Below the pieces are notes generated by a model, which saw only the letters and a program-made list of their open reading frames with translations, made no database searches and was not told the origin of the DNA. Shown here piece after piece: positions 37,288 through 45,455 of a stretch of 64,000 nucleotides of DNA. The translations under genes were made by a program, and so were the position numbers. The first letter of the stretch is position 1. Each line of letters opens with the position of its first letter. This DNA is from Sphaerotilus sulfidivorans (lineage in GTDB: Bacteria; Pseudomonadota; Gammaproteobacteria; Burkholderiales; Burkholderiaceae_C): assembly GCF_013426975.1 (NCBI RefSeq), contig NZ_JACCPY010000006.1:1-64000 (forward strand). Reading direction: 5' to 3'.

Positions 37288-39882
37288 ATGCAATCGAGTC
37301 TTCTACCCGACGAGACGCCCGGGGCGGCCCTTCTGGCCGCCGCGTCGGCGCTGGCCGGAACGACCGGACACCATGACGAGCTGCGCGGGGTGCTCGTCGG
37401 ATCCGGGGCCCCGGCGACCCCCTCCGGCCTGGCGCCGGTGTGGGAACGCTTCTTCGAGGCCAACGGCGTGGCCGGCTGGCTGGACCTGTCCGCGCGCCTG
37501 TCGCGGGTGCAGCGCCGGGTGCGCGAGGACGGCGCGACCTACAACGTCTATGCCGAAGGCGGCGAGAGCGCACGCTCCTGGCCGCTGGAGCTGCTGCCGC
37601 TGCTGATCACGCCCGACGAGTGGCGCCACATCGAGGCCGGCGTGCGCCAGCGCGCGCGGCTGCTCGACGCGACGCTGGCCGATCTCTACGGCCCGCAGGA
37701 CCTGCTGCACGACGGCCTGCTGCCGCCCTCGCTGGTGCTGGCGCATCCGCAGTACCTGAGGCCGATGCACGGCGTGCGCCCGGCCGGCAACCGCTGGCTG
37801 CATGTGGTGGCCTTCGACCTGGCGCGCGCGCCCGACGGCGGCTGGCGGGTGGTCGGCCAGCGCACCCAGTCGCCCTCGGGCCTGGGCTATCTGCTGGAGA
37901 ACCGGCTGATCATCGGCCAGCAGTTTCCCGAGGCCTTCCGCTCGCTGAAGGTGCAGCGGGTGGCCTCGGCCTTCCGCACGATGATCGAGGGCCTGCTGCG
38001 CGACAGCCCGGCCGGCGCGCACTCGCGCATCGCGCTGCTGACGCCGGGGCCGCGCAACGAGACCTACTTCGAGCATGTCTTCCTGGCCCGCTACCTCGGC
38101 ATCACGCTGGTGGAGGGCTCGGACCTGACGGTGCGCGGCAACCGGCTCTATCTGAAGACGCTCGGCGGGCTGGAGCAGGTGCATGTGCTGCTGCGCCGGG
38201 TCGACGACGAGTGGCTCGACCCGCTGGAGCTGCGCCCGGACTCGGCGCTGGGCGTGCCCGGCCTGGTGCAGGCGGTGCGCGCCGGCGAGCTGGTTCTGGC
38301 CAACGCGCCCGGCGCCGGCGTGCTCGAGAGCCCGGGCCTGAGCGCCTTCTGGCCCGGCATCGCCGACCGGCTGCTGGACGAGCCCCTGAAGCTGCCGGCG
38401 CACACCAGCTGGTGGTGCGGCGAGGCCAGCGTCTGGGAGGCCACCCGCCCGCGGCTGCGCGACTACCTGATCGTGCCGACCTTCCCGGCCGGCGCGGTGA
38501 CACGCAGCTTCGCGCCGGTGATGACCAGCGAGCTCTCCCCGCAGGCGCTGCGCGAGTGGGAGGCGCGCATCGACGCCGACCGCGCCGCGCACACGCTGGT
38601 GATGCCCGCGCGCCCCTCCGAGCTGCCGGTCTGGCATGCCGGGCGGCTCGAGCCGCGCCCGGTGGTGGTGCGGGTCTATGCGGTGTCGGACGGCGCCGGC
38701 GGCTGGCAGGTGCTGCCCGGGGGCCTGACCCGGGTGGCCGGGCGGCACAGCGGCGTCGACGCCTATCTGTCGATGCAGTCTGGCTCGGCCAGCACCGACA
38801 CCTGGGTGCTGACCGACGGCGAGGTCGACGCCACCACGCTGCTGCCGCGTCCGCTCGATGCGGCCGACCTGGCCGGCTGGCGCCGCGTGGTCACCAGCCG
38901 GGCGGCGGAGAACCTGTTCTGGCTCGGCCGCTACACCGAGCGGGCCGAGAACAGCGTGCGGCTGGCGCGGCTGGCGCTGGAGGCGCTGCCCTCGGGCAGC
39001 GCGCCGGTGCTGCAGGTGCTGCACCGGCTGCTGGTCGGGCAGGGCATGATCGGCGCGGCGGTGCCGCTGCCGGTGCAGGGCTCGTCGCAGGCAGCGCGGG
39101 TGTTCGAGCGCGCATTGATGCATTCGCTCGGCGACACCCGCGGCAGCTTCAGCGTGGCCTACAACCTGCAGGCGCTGCGCCAGTGCGCCGAGGCGCTGCG
39201 CGAACGGCTCTCGACCGAGCACTGGGGCCTGATCAAGCATCTGAGCGAGCTGTTTTCCCGCCAGCTCGCCGGCATCGGCGCGCGCGAGGGCCACGAGCCG
39301 CTCAGCGATGTGCTGGGCGTGCTCAACCAGGCCGCGCTGCATCTGGCGGCGATCACCGGCGCGCAGACCGACCGCATGACCCGCGACGACGGCTGGCGCC
39401 TGCTCAGTGTCGCGCGCCAGATCGAGCGGCTGGACATGCTGGCACAGGCGCTGGAGGCCGGCTTCGAGGCCGGGCTGCATGACCTGGACGACGGCTTCGC
39501 GCTGCTGCTGGGCCTGTTCGACTCGACCATCACCTACCGCGCGCAGTTCCAGGCCCGCCGCGAGGTGCCGCCGCTGCTGCACCTGCTGGTGCAGGACACC
39601 GACAACCCGCGCTCGCTGGCCTGGGTGGCGCGCACGCTGCGCGAGCGGCTGCGCAAGCTCGCCCGCCACGATCCGGCCTGGGCCGAGGCGGTCGCGCTGA
39701 CCCTGCCGAGTCCGTCGGACTGGTCGCTCGAGACGCTCAGCACCCGCGATGCCCACGGCCGCCACAGCGCCCTGATGAGCGCGCTGCAGGAATGCCACCA
39801 GGCCGCGCTGGGCGTCTCCGGCGAGATCAGCCGGCATCTGTTCTCCCATGTCGGCCCGGCCGACCGCACCGTCTGGCAATGA
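37288..39882 (+). CDS. Fused circularly permuted ATP-grasp and alpha-E protein
   Basis: An 864-residue fusion. Residues up to about 530 are a second CP-ATP-grasp ligase: WPLELLPLLITPDEWRHIEAGVRQRA, QRTQSPSGLGYLLENR, ALLTPGPRNETYFEHVFLA, VHVLLRRVDDEWLDPLEL, and SMQSGSASTDTWVLTDG at the end. From about 540 an alpha-E domain follows (RAAENLFWLGRYTERAENSVRLARL). It thus repeats in one chain the two separate proteins at 31011 and 32515. ATG 37288 was chosen; the frame upstream of it is Arg-rich. The stop overlaps the next gene as ATGA. Confidence 0.9.
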   Translation: MQSSLLPDETPGAALLAAASALAGTTGHHDELRGVLVGSGAPATPSGLAPVWERFFEANGVAGWLDLSARLSRVQRRVREDGATYNVYAEGGESARSWPLELLPLLITPDEWRHIEAGVRQRARLLDATLADLYGPQDLLHDGLLPPSLVLAHPQYLRPMHGVRPAGNRWLHVVAFDLARAPDGGWRVVGQRTQSPSGLGYLLENRLIIGQQFPEAFRSLKVQRVASAFRTMIEGLLRDSPAGAHSRIALLTPGPRNETYFEHVFLARYLGITLVEGSDLTVRGNRLYLKTLGGLEQVHVLLRRVDDEWLDPLELRPDSALGVPGLVQAVRAGELVLANAPGAGVLESPGLSAFWPGIADRLLDEPLKLPAHTSWWCGEASVWEATRPRLRDYLIVPTFPAGAVTRSFAPVMTSELSPQALREWEARIDADRAAHTLVMPARPSELPVWHAGRLEPRPVVVRVYAVSDGAGGWQVLPGGLTRVAGRHSGVDAYLSMQSGSASTDTWVLTDGEVDATTLLPRPLDAADLAGWRRVVTSRAAENLFWLGRYTERAENSVRLARLALEALPSGSAPVLQVLHRLLVGQGMIGAAVPLPVQGSSQAARVFERALMHSLGDTRGSFSVAYNLQALRQCAEALRERLSTEHWGLIKHLSELFSRQLAGIGAREGHEPLSDVLGVLNQAALHLAAITGAQTDRMTRDDGWRLLSVARQIERLDMLAQALEAGFEAGLHDLDDGFALLLGLFDSTITYRAQFQARREVPPLLHLLVQDTDNPRSLAWVARTLRERLRKLARHDPAWAEAVALTLPSPSDWSLETLSTRDAHGRHSALMSALQECHQAALGVSGEISRHLFSHVGPADRTVWQ

Positions 39883-40949
39883 CGCTTCCCGAGATCCAAG
39901 AGCTCCCCGAGACGCCCGAGCGCCCCGCGATCGCGGCGGCAACTCCAGCCCCCGAGACGGCCCGTGCCGCCGAAGCGGCCGAGGCACAGGTGCCGCGCCG
40001 GCTGCGCGTGCTGCACGAGACCTGCTACGACTATGACGCGCCGGTCGAGCTGGCCCACCATCTGGGCATGCTGCGGCCGCGCCACACCCCGCTGCAGCAG
40101 GTGCTGGAGTGGCAGCTGACGGTCACGCCCCAGCCCGATGTCACCGCGGTGGCTGCTGGCGAGAGGGTGCGGCCGGCCGGGCTGCGTGCCGGCGACGAGA
40201 CGGTGCTGGTCACGCCGGGCGTGCAGCAGAGCCTCGATCCCTGGGGCAATCACCGGGTGAGCTTCTCGCATTCGCGGGTGCATGACCGGCTGGTGGTCAG
40301 CTCCAGCTTCGTCGCCGACATCGCGCCGCTGCCGCGGCTGCAGCCCGAGGCCAGTCCGGCCTGGGAGGAGGTCGCCGAGCGGCTCGACTACCGGCCCGGC
40401 GCCGGCTTCGAGCCGGCGGTGGAGTTCACGCTGGGCTCGCTGTACGCGCCGCGCGAGGCCTCGCTGGCGCGCTTCGGCGCCGAGGTCTTCCGTCCCGGCG
40501 TGCCGCTGCTGGCCGGGGCGCTGGCGATGATGCACCTGATCCATCGCCGCTTCGAGTACCGGCCGCTGGCCACCTCGGTCAACACCCGCGCGCCCGAGGC
40601 GCTGGCGCAGCGCCAGGGCGTCTGCCAGGACTTCGCCCATGTGATGATCGGCGCGATGCGCTCGCTCGGGCTGGCGGCGCGCTATGTCAGCGGCTATCTG
40701 CTGACCCAGCCGCCGCCGGGCCAGCCGCGGCTGGTCGGCGCCGACGCCTCGCATGCCTGGGTCGCGGTCTGGTGCCCGCTGCATGGCTGGGTCGCGCTCG
40801 ATCCGACCAATGCGGTGCCGGCCGGCCTCGACCATGTGACGCTGGCCTGGGGCCGCGACTATGCCGATGTGGCGCCGCTGCGCGGGGTGATCCGCGGCGG
40901 CGGCCGTGCGGTGCCCTGCGTCGGCGTGACGGTGATGCCGATGGAGTGA
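39879..40949 (+). CDS. Transglutaminase-like protein
   Basis: A 356-residue protein with a bacterial transglutaminase N-terminal domain (LRVLHETCYDYDAPVELAHH) and a transglutaminase core. The triad is complete: Cys in QGVCQDFAHVMIG, His in DASHAWVAVW and Asp in WVALDPTN. No signal peptide, so it should act in the cytoplasm, perhaps as a peptidase or amide-modifying enzyme. The first 40 residues are Pro/Glu/Ala-rich linker. Coupled by an ATGA overlap to the ATP-grasp/alpha-E fusion. Confidence 0.92.
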   Translation: MTLPEIQELPETPERPAIAAATPAPETARAAEAAEAQVPRRLRVLHETCYDYDAPVELAHHLGMLRPRHTPLQQVLEWQLTVTPQPDVTAVAAGERVRPAGLRAGDETVLVTPGVQQSLDPWGNHRVSFSHSRVHDRLVVSSSFVADIAPLPRLQPEASPAWEEVAERLDYRPGAGFEPAVEFTLGSLYAPREASLARFGAEVFRPGVPLLAGALAMMHLIHRRFEYRPLATSVNTRAPEALAQRQGVCQDFAHVMIGAMRSLGLAARYVSGYLLTQPPPGQPRLVGADASHAWVAVWCPLHGWVALDPTNAVPAGLDHVTLAWGRDYADVAPLRGVIRGGGRAVPCVGVTVMPME

Positions 40950-40995
40950 GCGCGCCCCGGTTGCGGGCGCGCTTCTTGCGTTCGTGGTGCGGATC

Positions 40996-41796
40996 GTGAA
41001 ACTGAAGATCCGTCACCTGACCCGCTACCGCTACGCCAGTCCGCTGCGCGCCGCGGTCCAGACCCTGTGCCTGACGCCCAGCTCCGGCGCCGGGCAGCAG
41101 GTCCACCACTGGTGCCTCGATGTCAGCGGCCGGCTGCAGCCGCACACCGATGCCTGGGGCAACCGCAGCCATCTGATGCACATCGAGGCCGGCGAGCGCG
41201 AGCTGCGCTGCGAGGCCTCCGGCATGGTCGAGACCTGCGGCCAGGCCTGGTCGCCGGAGCCCGCCGGGCCGGATCCCCGGGTCTATCTGGCGCCCTCGCC
41301 GCTGGCCGTGCTGGATGCGGCGATGCGCCATGATCTGCGCGATGCCGGCCTGGAGGCGCCGCGCGACGAAGACCTGGCGCTGGCGCTGGCCCGCCATGTG
41401 GCCGAGCGGGTGCGCTATCGCGCTGGCACCACCCATGCCGGCACCACCGCGGCGCAGGCCTGGCAGGGCGGGGAGGGTGTGTGCCAGGATCAGGCCCATG
41501 CCTTCGTGGCTGCCTGTCGTGGCCTGGGCGTGCCGGCCCGCTATGTCAGCGGCTATTTCCATGCGCCGGGCAGCGAGTCGCTGGCCAGCCATGCCTGGGC
41601 CGAGATCTGCCCCGATCCGGCCGCGCGCCGCTGGCTGGGCATCGACATCACCCATGTCGGTCGGGTCGACGAGCGCCATGTGCGGCTGGCGGTCGGCCCC
41701 GACTATGCGGCCTGCTCGCCGATCCGCGGCGTGCGCAGCGGCGGCGGGCGCGAGCGGCTGACGGTCGAGCTGGAGATCGTCGCGCTGCCGGCCTGA
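40996..41796 (+). CDS. Transglutaminase-like protein
   Basis: A 266-residue protein, third of its type in the cluster. The N-terminal beta domain begins KLKIRHLTRYRYASPLRAAVQTL. The catalytic core has Cys in EGVCQDQAHAFV, His in ASHAWAEIC and Asp in WLGIDITHVG. I chose GTG 40996, which yields the family-typical start; GTG codons at 40984 and 40987 would add three or four residues. It lies 46 bases after the previous gene and is probably in the same operon. Confidence 0.9.
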   Translation: MKLKIRHLTRYRYASPLRAAVQTLCLTPSSGAGQQVHHWCLDVSGRLQPHTDAWGNRSHLMHIEAGERELRCEASGMVETCGQAWSPEPAGPDPRVYLAPSPLAVLDAAMRHDLRDAGLEAPRDEDLALALARHVAERVRYRAGTTHAGTTAAQAWQGGEGVCQDQAHAFVAACRGLGVPARYVSGYFHAPGSESLASHAWAEICPDPAARRWLGIDITHVGRVDERHVRLAVGPDYAACSPIRGVRSGGGRERLTVELEIVALPA

Positions 41797-41917
41797 ACCG
41801 GCGGCGGGCTGGCGCGTCTCCCCCGGAAAGCATGGGAAGCTGCAGAACCGGCAGAACTTCAGCGCTGTCACGGTCTGGCCGATAAGGAGGCAGAGAAACC
41901 GCCTTCACCCGTCCACC

Positions 41918-42775
41918 ATGTTCAAGGCCTTGCAGAAGCTGCAGAAGATGTTCGGCTCCCGTCCGGAGGACGAGCCCGACTCGCGGCTGCTTGATGGCTG
42001 GGCCCACAGCCGTGGCCATCAGCTCAAGCGGGTGCGGCGCGGCGAAGGCCGGGTGATCGAGTTCGACTGCGATGACCGGCGCGGGCGCATGGAATGGGGC
42101 CCTTCGCACCGGGCCTACATCAAGGGGCACGAGCTGCGCATCCGCATCGACGCCGGGCTGCCCGGGCAGATGGAGATGATGATCATGTCGCGCCGGCTGG
42201 CCCAGCAGCTCGGTGGCGAGGCCTACCAGACGCTGACCAGCGCGCACCAGACCGGCATCGATGCCGATCTGCCCGAGGAGGTGCGCTGGCTGTCGATGCT
42301 CGAGAAGGTGCCGGTGCCCTCGTCGGCAGCGGGCTATGTGCTGATGTCATCCTCGCCGGTGCATGCGCGGCGCTGGCTCGATGGCGATCTGCTCAGCCGT
42401 GTCAGCCGCGCCTCCAATCTCTGGCTCGGTGACAGTGCACCGCTGGTGGTGATGACGCTGCGGGGCTGCATCTACCTGCGCACCGAAGCCGGCGCGCTGG
42501 AGGAGCCGATGCTCGACGGCGCCCGTGCACTGGCGGAGTCCGCGCTGCTGTCGGCCCGCCAGGCGCTGCTGCGCCCGGTCGACGAGCCTGATGCGCCGCC
42601 GCCGGCGCCGCTGCGCCCGGGCCTGTCGAGCGCGGCCGGCGGCCGGCGCATCGGTGCGATGGGGCCGCCGTCGGGTTTCGAGAATCCGTCGGTGCTGGAG
42701 CTGCCGATGGACAGCGACATGATGGCGATGTCGATGCCGGCGCCCACCCAGCCGCCGCCGACGCCGCGGCGCTGA
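41918..42775 (+). CDS. Hypothetical protein downstream of the transglutaminase cluster
   Basis: A 285-residue soluble protein I do not recognise. It starts MFKALQKLQKMFGSR and continues with two recognisable blocks, GWAHSRGHQLKRVRRGEGRVIEFDCDD and GPSHRAYIKGHELRIRIDAGLPGQMEM. The latter suggests a mixed alpha/beta fold. The last 80 residues are low-complexity Pro/Ala/Met. No signal or membrane span. It is in the same direction as the cluster but 121 bases away, so membership is uncertain. Confidence 0.65.
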   Translation: MFKALQKLQKMFGSRPEDEPDSRLLDGWAHSRGHQLKRVRRGEGRVIEFDCDDRRGRMEWGPSHRAYIKGHELRIRIDAGLPGQMEMMIMSRRLAQQLGGEAYQTLTSAHQTGIDADLPEEVRWLSMLEKVPVPSSAAGYVLMSSSPVHARRWLDGDLLSRVSRASNLWLGDSAPLVVMTLRGCIYLRTEAGALEEPMLDGARALAESALLSARQALLRPVDEPDAPPPAPLRPGLSSAAGGRRIGAMGPPSGFENPSVLELPMDSDMMAMSMPAPTQPPPTPRR

Positions 42776-42787
42776 GACCTCCCCCGG

Positions 42788-43888
42788 TCAGCGCGCTGCG
42801 GCGCGCTGCGCATGCCGCCAGGCCAGCTCGGCCATCGGGCGGGCGCCGGCCGCGGCCTGGCGGGCCTGTGCGCTCGAGGCAGTGCCGTCGACCACCCGGC
42901 GCGCGATGCCCTGCAGGATCGCGCCGATGCGGAACAGGTTGTAGGCGAGGTAGTAGTCCCAGTCGGCCAGCAGCGCCTCGACCGCGTCGACCGTCATGCC
43001 CGGGTGGGTGCGCGCCAGGTAGCGCCGCACGTAGTCGCCCTCGGCCGGAATGCCCAGCGCGGGCAGGTCGCAGCCACCGATGCCGCGGAAGGCGCCCGGC
43101 GGGATGTGCCAGGACATCGCGTGGTAGCTGAAGTCGGCGATCGGGTGGCCCAGCGTCGACAGCTCCCAGTCCAGCACCGCCAGCACCCGCGGCTCGGTCG
43201 GATGGAAGATCAGGTTGTCGAGCCGGTAGTCGCCATGCACCACCGCGACCTGCGTGTCGTCGCGCGCGGCCGCGGGCAGGTGCGCCGGCAGCCAGTCGAT
43301 CAGCCGGTCCATCTCGGCAATCGGCTCGGTGACCGAGGCCTGGTACTGGCGGCTCCAGCGCGCGATCTGGCGCTCGAAGTAGCTGCCCGGGCGGCCGTGG
43401 TCGCCCAGGCCGACCGCCTGCGGATCGACCCGGTGCAGCGCGGCGATCACCCGGTTCATCTCGTCGTAGATCGCGCCGCGTCCGGCCGGCGTCATGCCTG
43501 GCAGCGTCTGGTCCCACAGCACCCGGCCCTCGACATGCTCCATCAGGTAGAAGGCGCGGCCGATCACCGCCTCGTCCTCGCACAGCAGCAGCATGCGCGG
43601 CACCGGCACCTCGGTGGCGGCCAGCGCGCCCATCACCCGGTACTCGCGCTCGATCGCGTGCGCCGAGGGTAGCAGCTTCGCCGCCGGTCCCGGCTTGGCG
43701 CGCATCACCCATTGCCCGGCGGGCGTGCGCAGCCGGAAGGTCGGGTTGGACTGGCCGCCGCTGAACTGCTCGACCTGCAGCGGGCCGTCGAAGCCGTCGA
43801 GCCGCTCGCGCAGCCAGGCGGCGAGCGCGTCGGCGTCGAAGGCATGCTGCGGGGCCACCGGGCGGGTGGTCGGGGCGGAAGAGGTCAT
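42788..43888 (-). CDS. Phosphotransferase family protein (APH/ACAD10-like)
   Basis: A 366-residue protein with the aminoglycoside-phosphotransferase kinase fold: FSGGQSNPTFRL at the nucleotide loop, catalytic HGDYRLDNLIF, and metal-binding LDWELSTLGHPIADF. This subtype is usually found with acyl-CoA dehydrogenase genes and is related to the kinase half of human ACAD10; the substrate is unknown, and antibiotic resistance is not implied. An AGGAG nine bases before ATG 43888 favours that start over the ATG at 43897, which it abuts. Confidence 0.88.
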   Translation of the reverse strand: MTSSAPTTRPVAPQHAFDADALAAWLRERLDGFDGPLQVEQFSGGQSNPTFRLRTPAGQWVMRAKPGPAAKLLPSAHAIEREYRVMGALAATEVPVPRMLLLCEDEAVIGRAFYLMEHVEGRVLWDQTLPGMTPAGRGAIYDEMNRVIAALHRVDPQAVGLGDHGRPGSYFERQIARWSRQYQASVTEPIAEMDRLIDWLPAHLPAAARDDTQVAVVHGDYRLDNLIFHPTEPRVLAVLDWELSTLGHPIADFSYHAMSWHIPPGAFRGIGGCDLPALGIPAEGDYVRRYLARTHPGMTVDAVEALLADWDYYLAYNLFRIGAILQGIARRVVDGTASSAQARQAAAGARPMAELAWRHAQRAAAR

Positions 43889-43931
43889 CGCAGGCATCTC
43901 CTGGCAGGGGCGGAATCGGGGCGTTCGGCGT

Positions 43932-44636
43932 TCAGCGCTCGGCGATCGCCATCAGCTTCTCGCGCGAGAGCACCACCAGCCGGGTCGGCTCGACCCGCAC
44001 CGCGCCCTCGCGCTCGAAGCCCTTGAGCTCCTGGTTGACCCGCTGGCGCGAGGCGCCGACCAGCTGCGCCAGGTCTTCCTGCGCCAGCTGCAGGCCGATG
44101 CGGATCTCCTCGCCGTGGCTGATGCCGTAGCTGCGCGACAGGTGCAGCACCTGCTTGGCCAGCCGGGCCGACAGCGGCCGGGTGTTGAGGTCCTCGAAGG
44201 AGGCGAACATCAGCCGCAGCCGGCGGCAGTTCAGCCGCAGCAGCGCCTCCGACAGCTCCGCATGGCGCGAGAGCAGGTCGAAGAAGTCATGCTTGCGCAC
44301 GATCAGCAGCGTGGTCGGGCCGTGCGTGGTCGCGTCATGCGTGTGCGGCAGGCCGTCGAACAGCGAGATGTCGCCGAACCAGGTGCCGGGCTCGACATAG
44401 GTCAGCGTGATCTGCTTGCCCGACATCGACACCGAGCTGGCGCGCACCGCGCCGCTGGCCACCGCCACCCAGTCGGTGGCCGGCGCGCCGCGGGTGCCGA
44501 TCTGGATGCCGTCCGGATAGCGTCGGATGATGGTGCGGCTGATGATGTCGTGGCGCAGCGCCGGCGACAGCTTGGAGAACCAGGAGCCGGATTCGATGTT
44601 CCGGCGCTCCTCGGGGGTCAGGACAGGGGTGGTCAT
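43932..44636 (-). CDS. Crp/Fnr-family transcriptional regulator
   Basis: A 234-residue regulator. The cyclic-nucleotide-type beta barrel spans about residues 30-130 (WVAVASGAVRASSVSMSGKQITLTYVEPGTWFGDISLFDGLPHTHDA). The C-terminal HTH has LAQEDLAQLVGASRQRVNQELKGFEREGAVRVE. No cysteine cluster for an iron-sulfur centre, so it is Crp-like, not Fnr-like; the ligand is unknown. Its ATG overlaps the TGA of the phosphatase gene, and the two are likely one operon. Confidence 0.9.
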   Translation of the reverse strand: MTTPVLTPEERRNIESGSWFSKLSPALRHDIISRTIIRRYPDGIQIGTRGAPATDWVAVASGAVRASSVSMSGKQITLTYVEPGTWFGDISLFDGLPHTHDATTHGPTTLLIVRKHDFFDLLSRHAELSEALLRLNCRRLRLMFASFEDLNTRPLSARLAKQVLHLSRSYGISHGEEIRIGLQLAQEDLAQLVGASRQRVNQELKGFEREGAVRVEPTRLVVLSREKLMAIAER

Positions 44637-45373
44637 CGCGTCGTCAGGCCGCCGGCGTACTGCGCCAGCAGCCTTTCCATCGTGGTGGTGTGTTCGTCGG
44701 GCTGCAGCCAGTCGGTGGGCGAGAGGTTGACGGCGCGCAGCACCGTGCTCTGGCCGCCGGGGCCGAGGTCGACGATGTTGATGCAGGCCGGCGACTGTTC
44801 CAGCCGGCCGAGAAAGGCGCGGCCGCCGCACAGCCAGCCCGACAGCAGCGCGCGGTTGACGCCGCCGTGCAGCACCAGCAGCGCGGTCTGCCAGCCGGCG
44901 TCGTCCTGCAGCCGCGCCATCGCCGGCAGCACCCGGTCGAGCAGCGCGCCGATCGTCTCTCCGCCGAGAAAGGCCCGCTCTTCGATCGTCTCGCCGGGGG
45001 CCGGATCGAACGTGCTGGTGAAGGCCTCGCGCAGCTGCTCCGGTGCCAAGCTGGAGAGCCGGCCCGGGCGGATCTCCTCGAAGTCCGGCTCGATGTCGAT
45101 CGGCCGGCCGGACTGGCCGCAGGCGGCCAGCACCCGGCGCGCGGTCTCGAGCGTGCGCGGCAGGCCGCTGACGACGACGCGGTCGAAGACCACGCCGGCT
45201 GCGGCGAACAGCGCACCCGCCGCATCGGCCTGGGCACGGCCGGCGGCGTTCAGCGGCACCTCGTGCGGGGGCAGCGGCGTGCCGTCGGGCAGGAAATAGT
45301 CGACCGCCCCGTGCCGCATCAGGTAGAGGCGGCGACGGGGCGGCGGGGTGAAGAGATCGGCGGCATTCGGCAT
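44633..45373 (-). CDS. Histidine phosphatase family protein
   Basis: A 246-residue phosphoglycerate-mutase-type phosphatase. The catalytic RHG triplet is in LYLMRHGAVDY, followed by the conserved Arg in VVVSGLPRTLETARRV and the second His in LLVLHGGVNRALLSG. Substrate unknown. ATG 45373 was chosen; a frame extension to 45427 runs through the inverted repeat and reads as non-conserved. Coupled to the Crp-type regulator by an ATGA overlap. Confidence 0.88.
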   Translation of the reverse strand: MPNAADLFTPPPRRRLYLMRHGAVDYFLPDGTPLPPHEVPLNAAGRAQADAAGALFAAAGVVFDRVVVSGLPRTLETARRVLAACGQSGRPIDIEPDFEEIRPGRLSSLAPEQLREAFTSTFDPAPGETIEERAFLGGETIGALLDRVLPAMARLQDDAGWQTALLVLHGGVNRALLSGWLCGGRAFLGRLEQSPACINIVDLGPGGQSTVLRAVNLSPTDWLQPDEHTTTMERLLAQYAGGLTTR

Positions 45374-45396
45374 GGGCGCCGATTCTGGCACGCAAA

Positions 45397-45418
45397 AAAG
45401 AACGATCGTTCGTTCTTT
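45397..45418. promoter_or_regulatory. Perfect inverted repeat ahead of the phosphatase/regulator operon
   Basis: The arms AAAGAACGA and TCGTTCTTT (9 bp, 4-base spacer) lie 24 bases upstream of the phosphatase ATG and 37 bases after the aminotransferase stop. With its flanking A- and T-runs it could serve as a terminator for the aminotransferase. Its core GAACGATCGTTC is a perfect 12-bp palindrome, as in many TetR-type operators. Both readings remain open. Confidence 0.55.
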
Positions 45419-45455
45419 CTGGCGCAAACGGTTCCGATCAGATCGGGACTTTCCC

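Noticed and set aside
33559-37293. 1244-codon minus-strand frame opposite the DUF2126 gene
   Set aside because: Antisense shadow of a well-conserved protein; composition is dominated by Arg, Ala, Gln and His without motifs.
42788-43888. Aminoglycoside resistance gene
   Set aside because: The kinase motifs are shared by many small-molecule kinases; this subtype is associated with acyl-CoA metabolism, not antibiotics.
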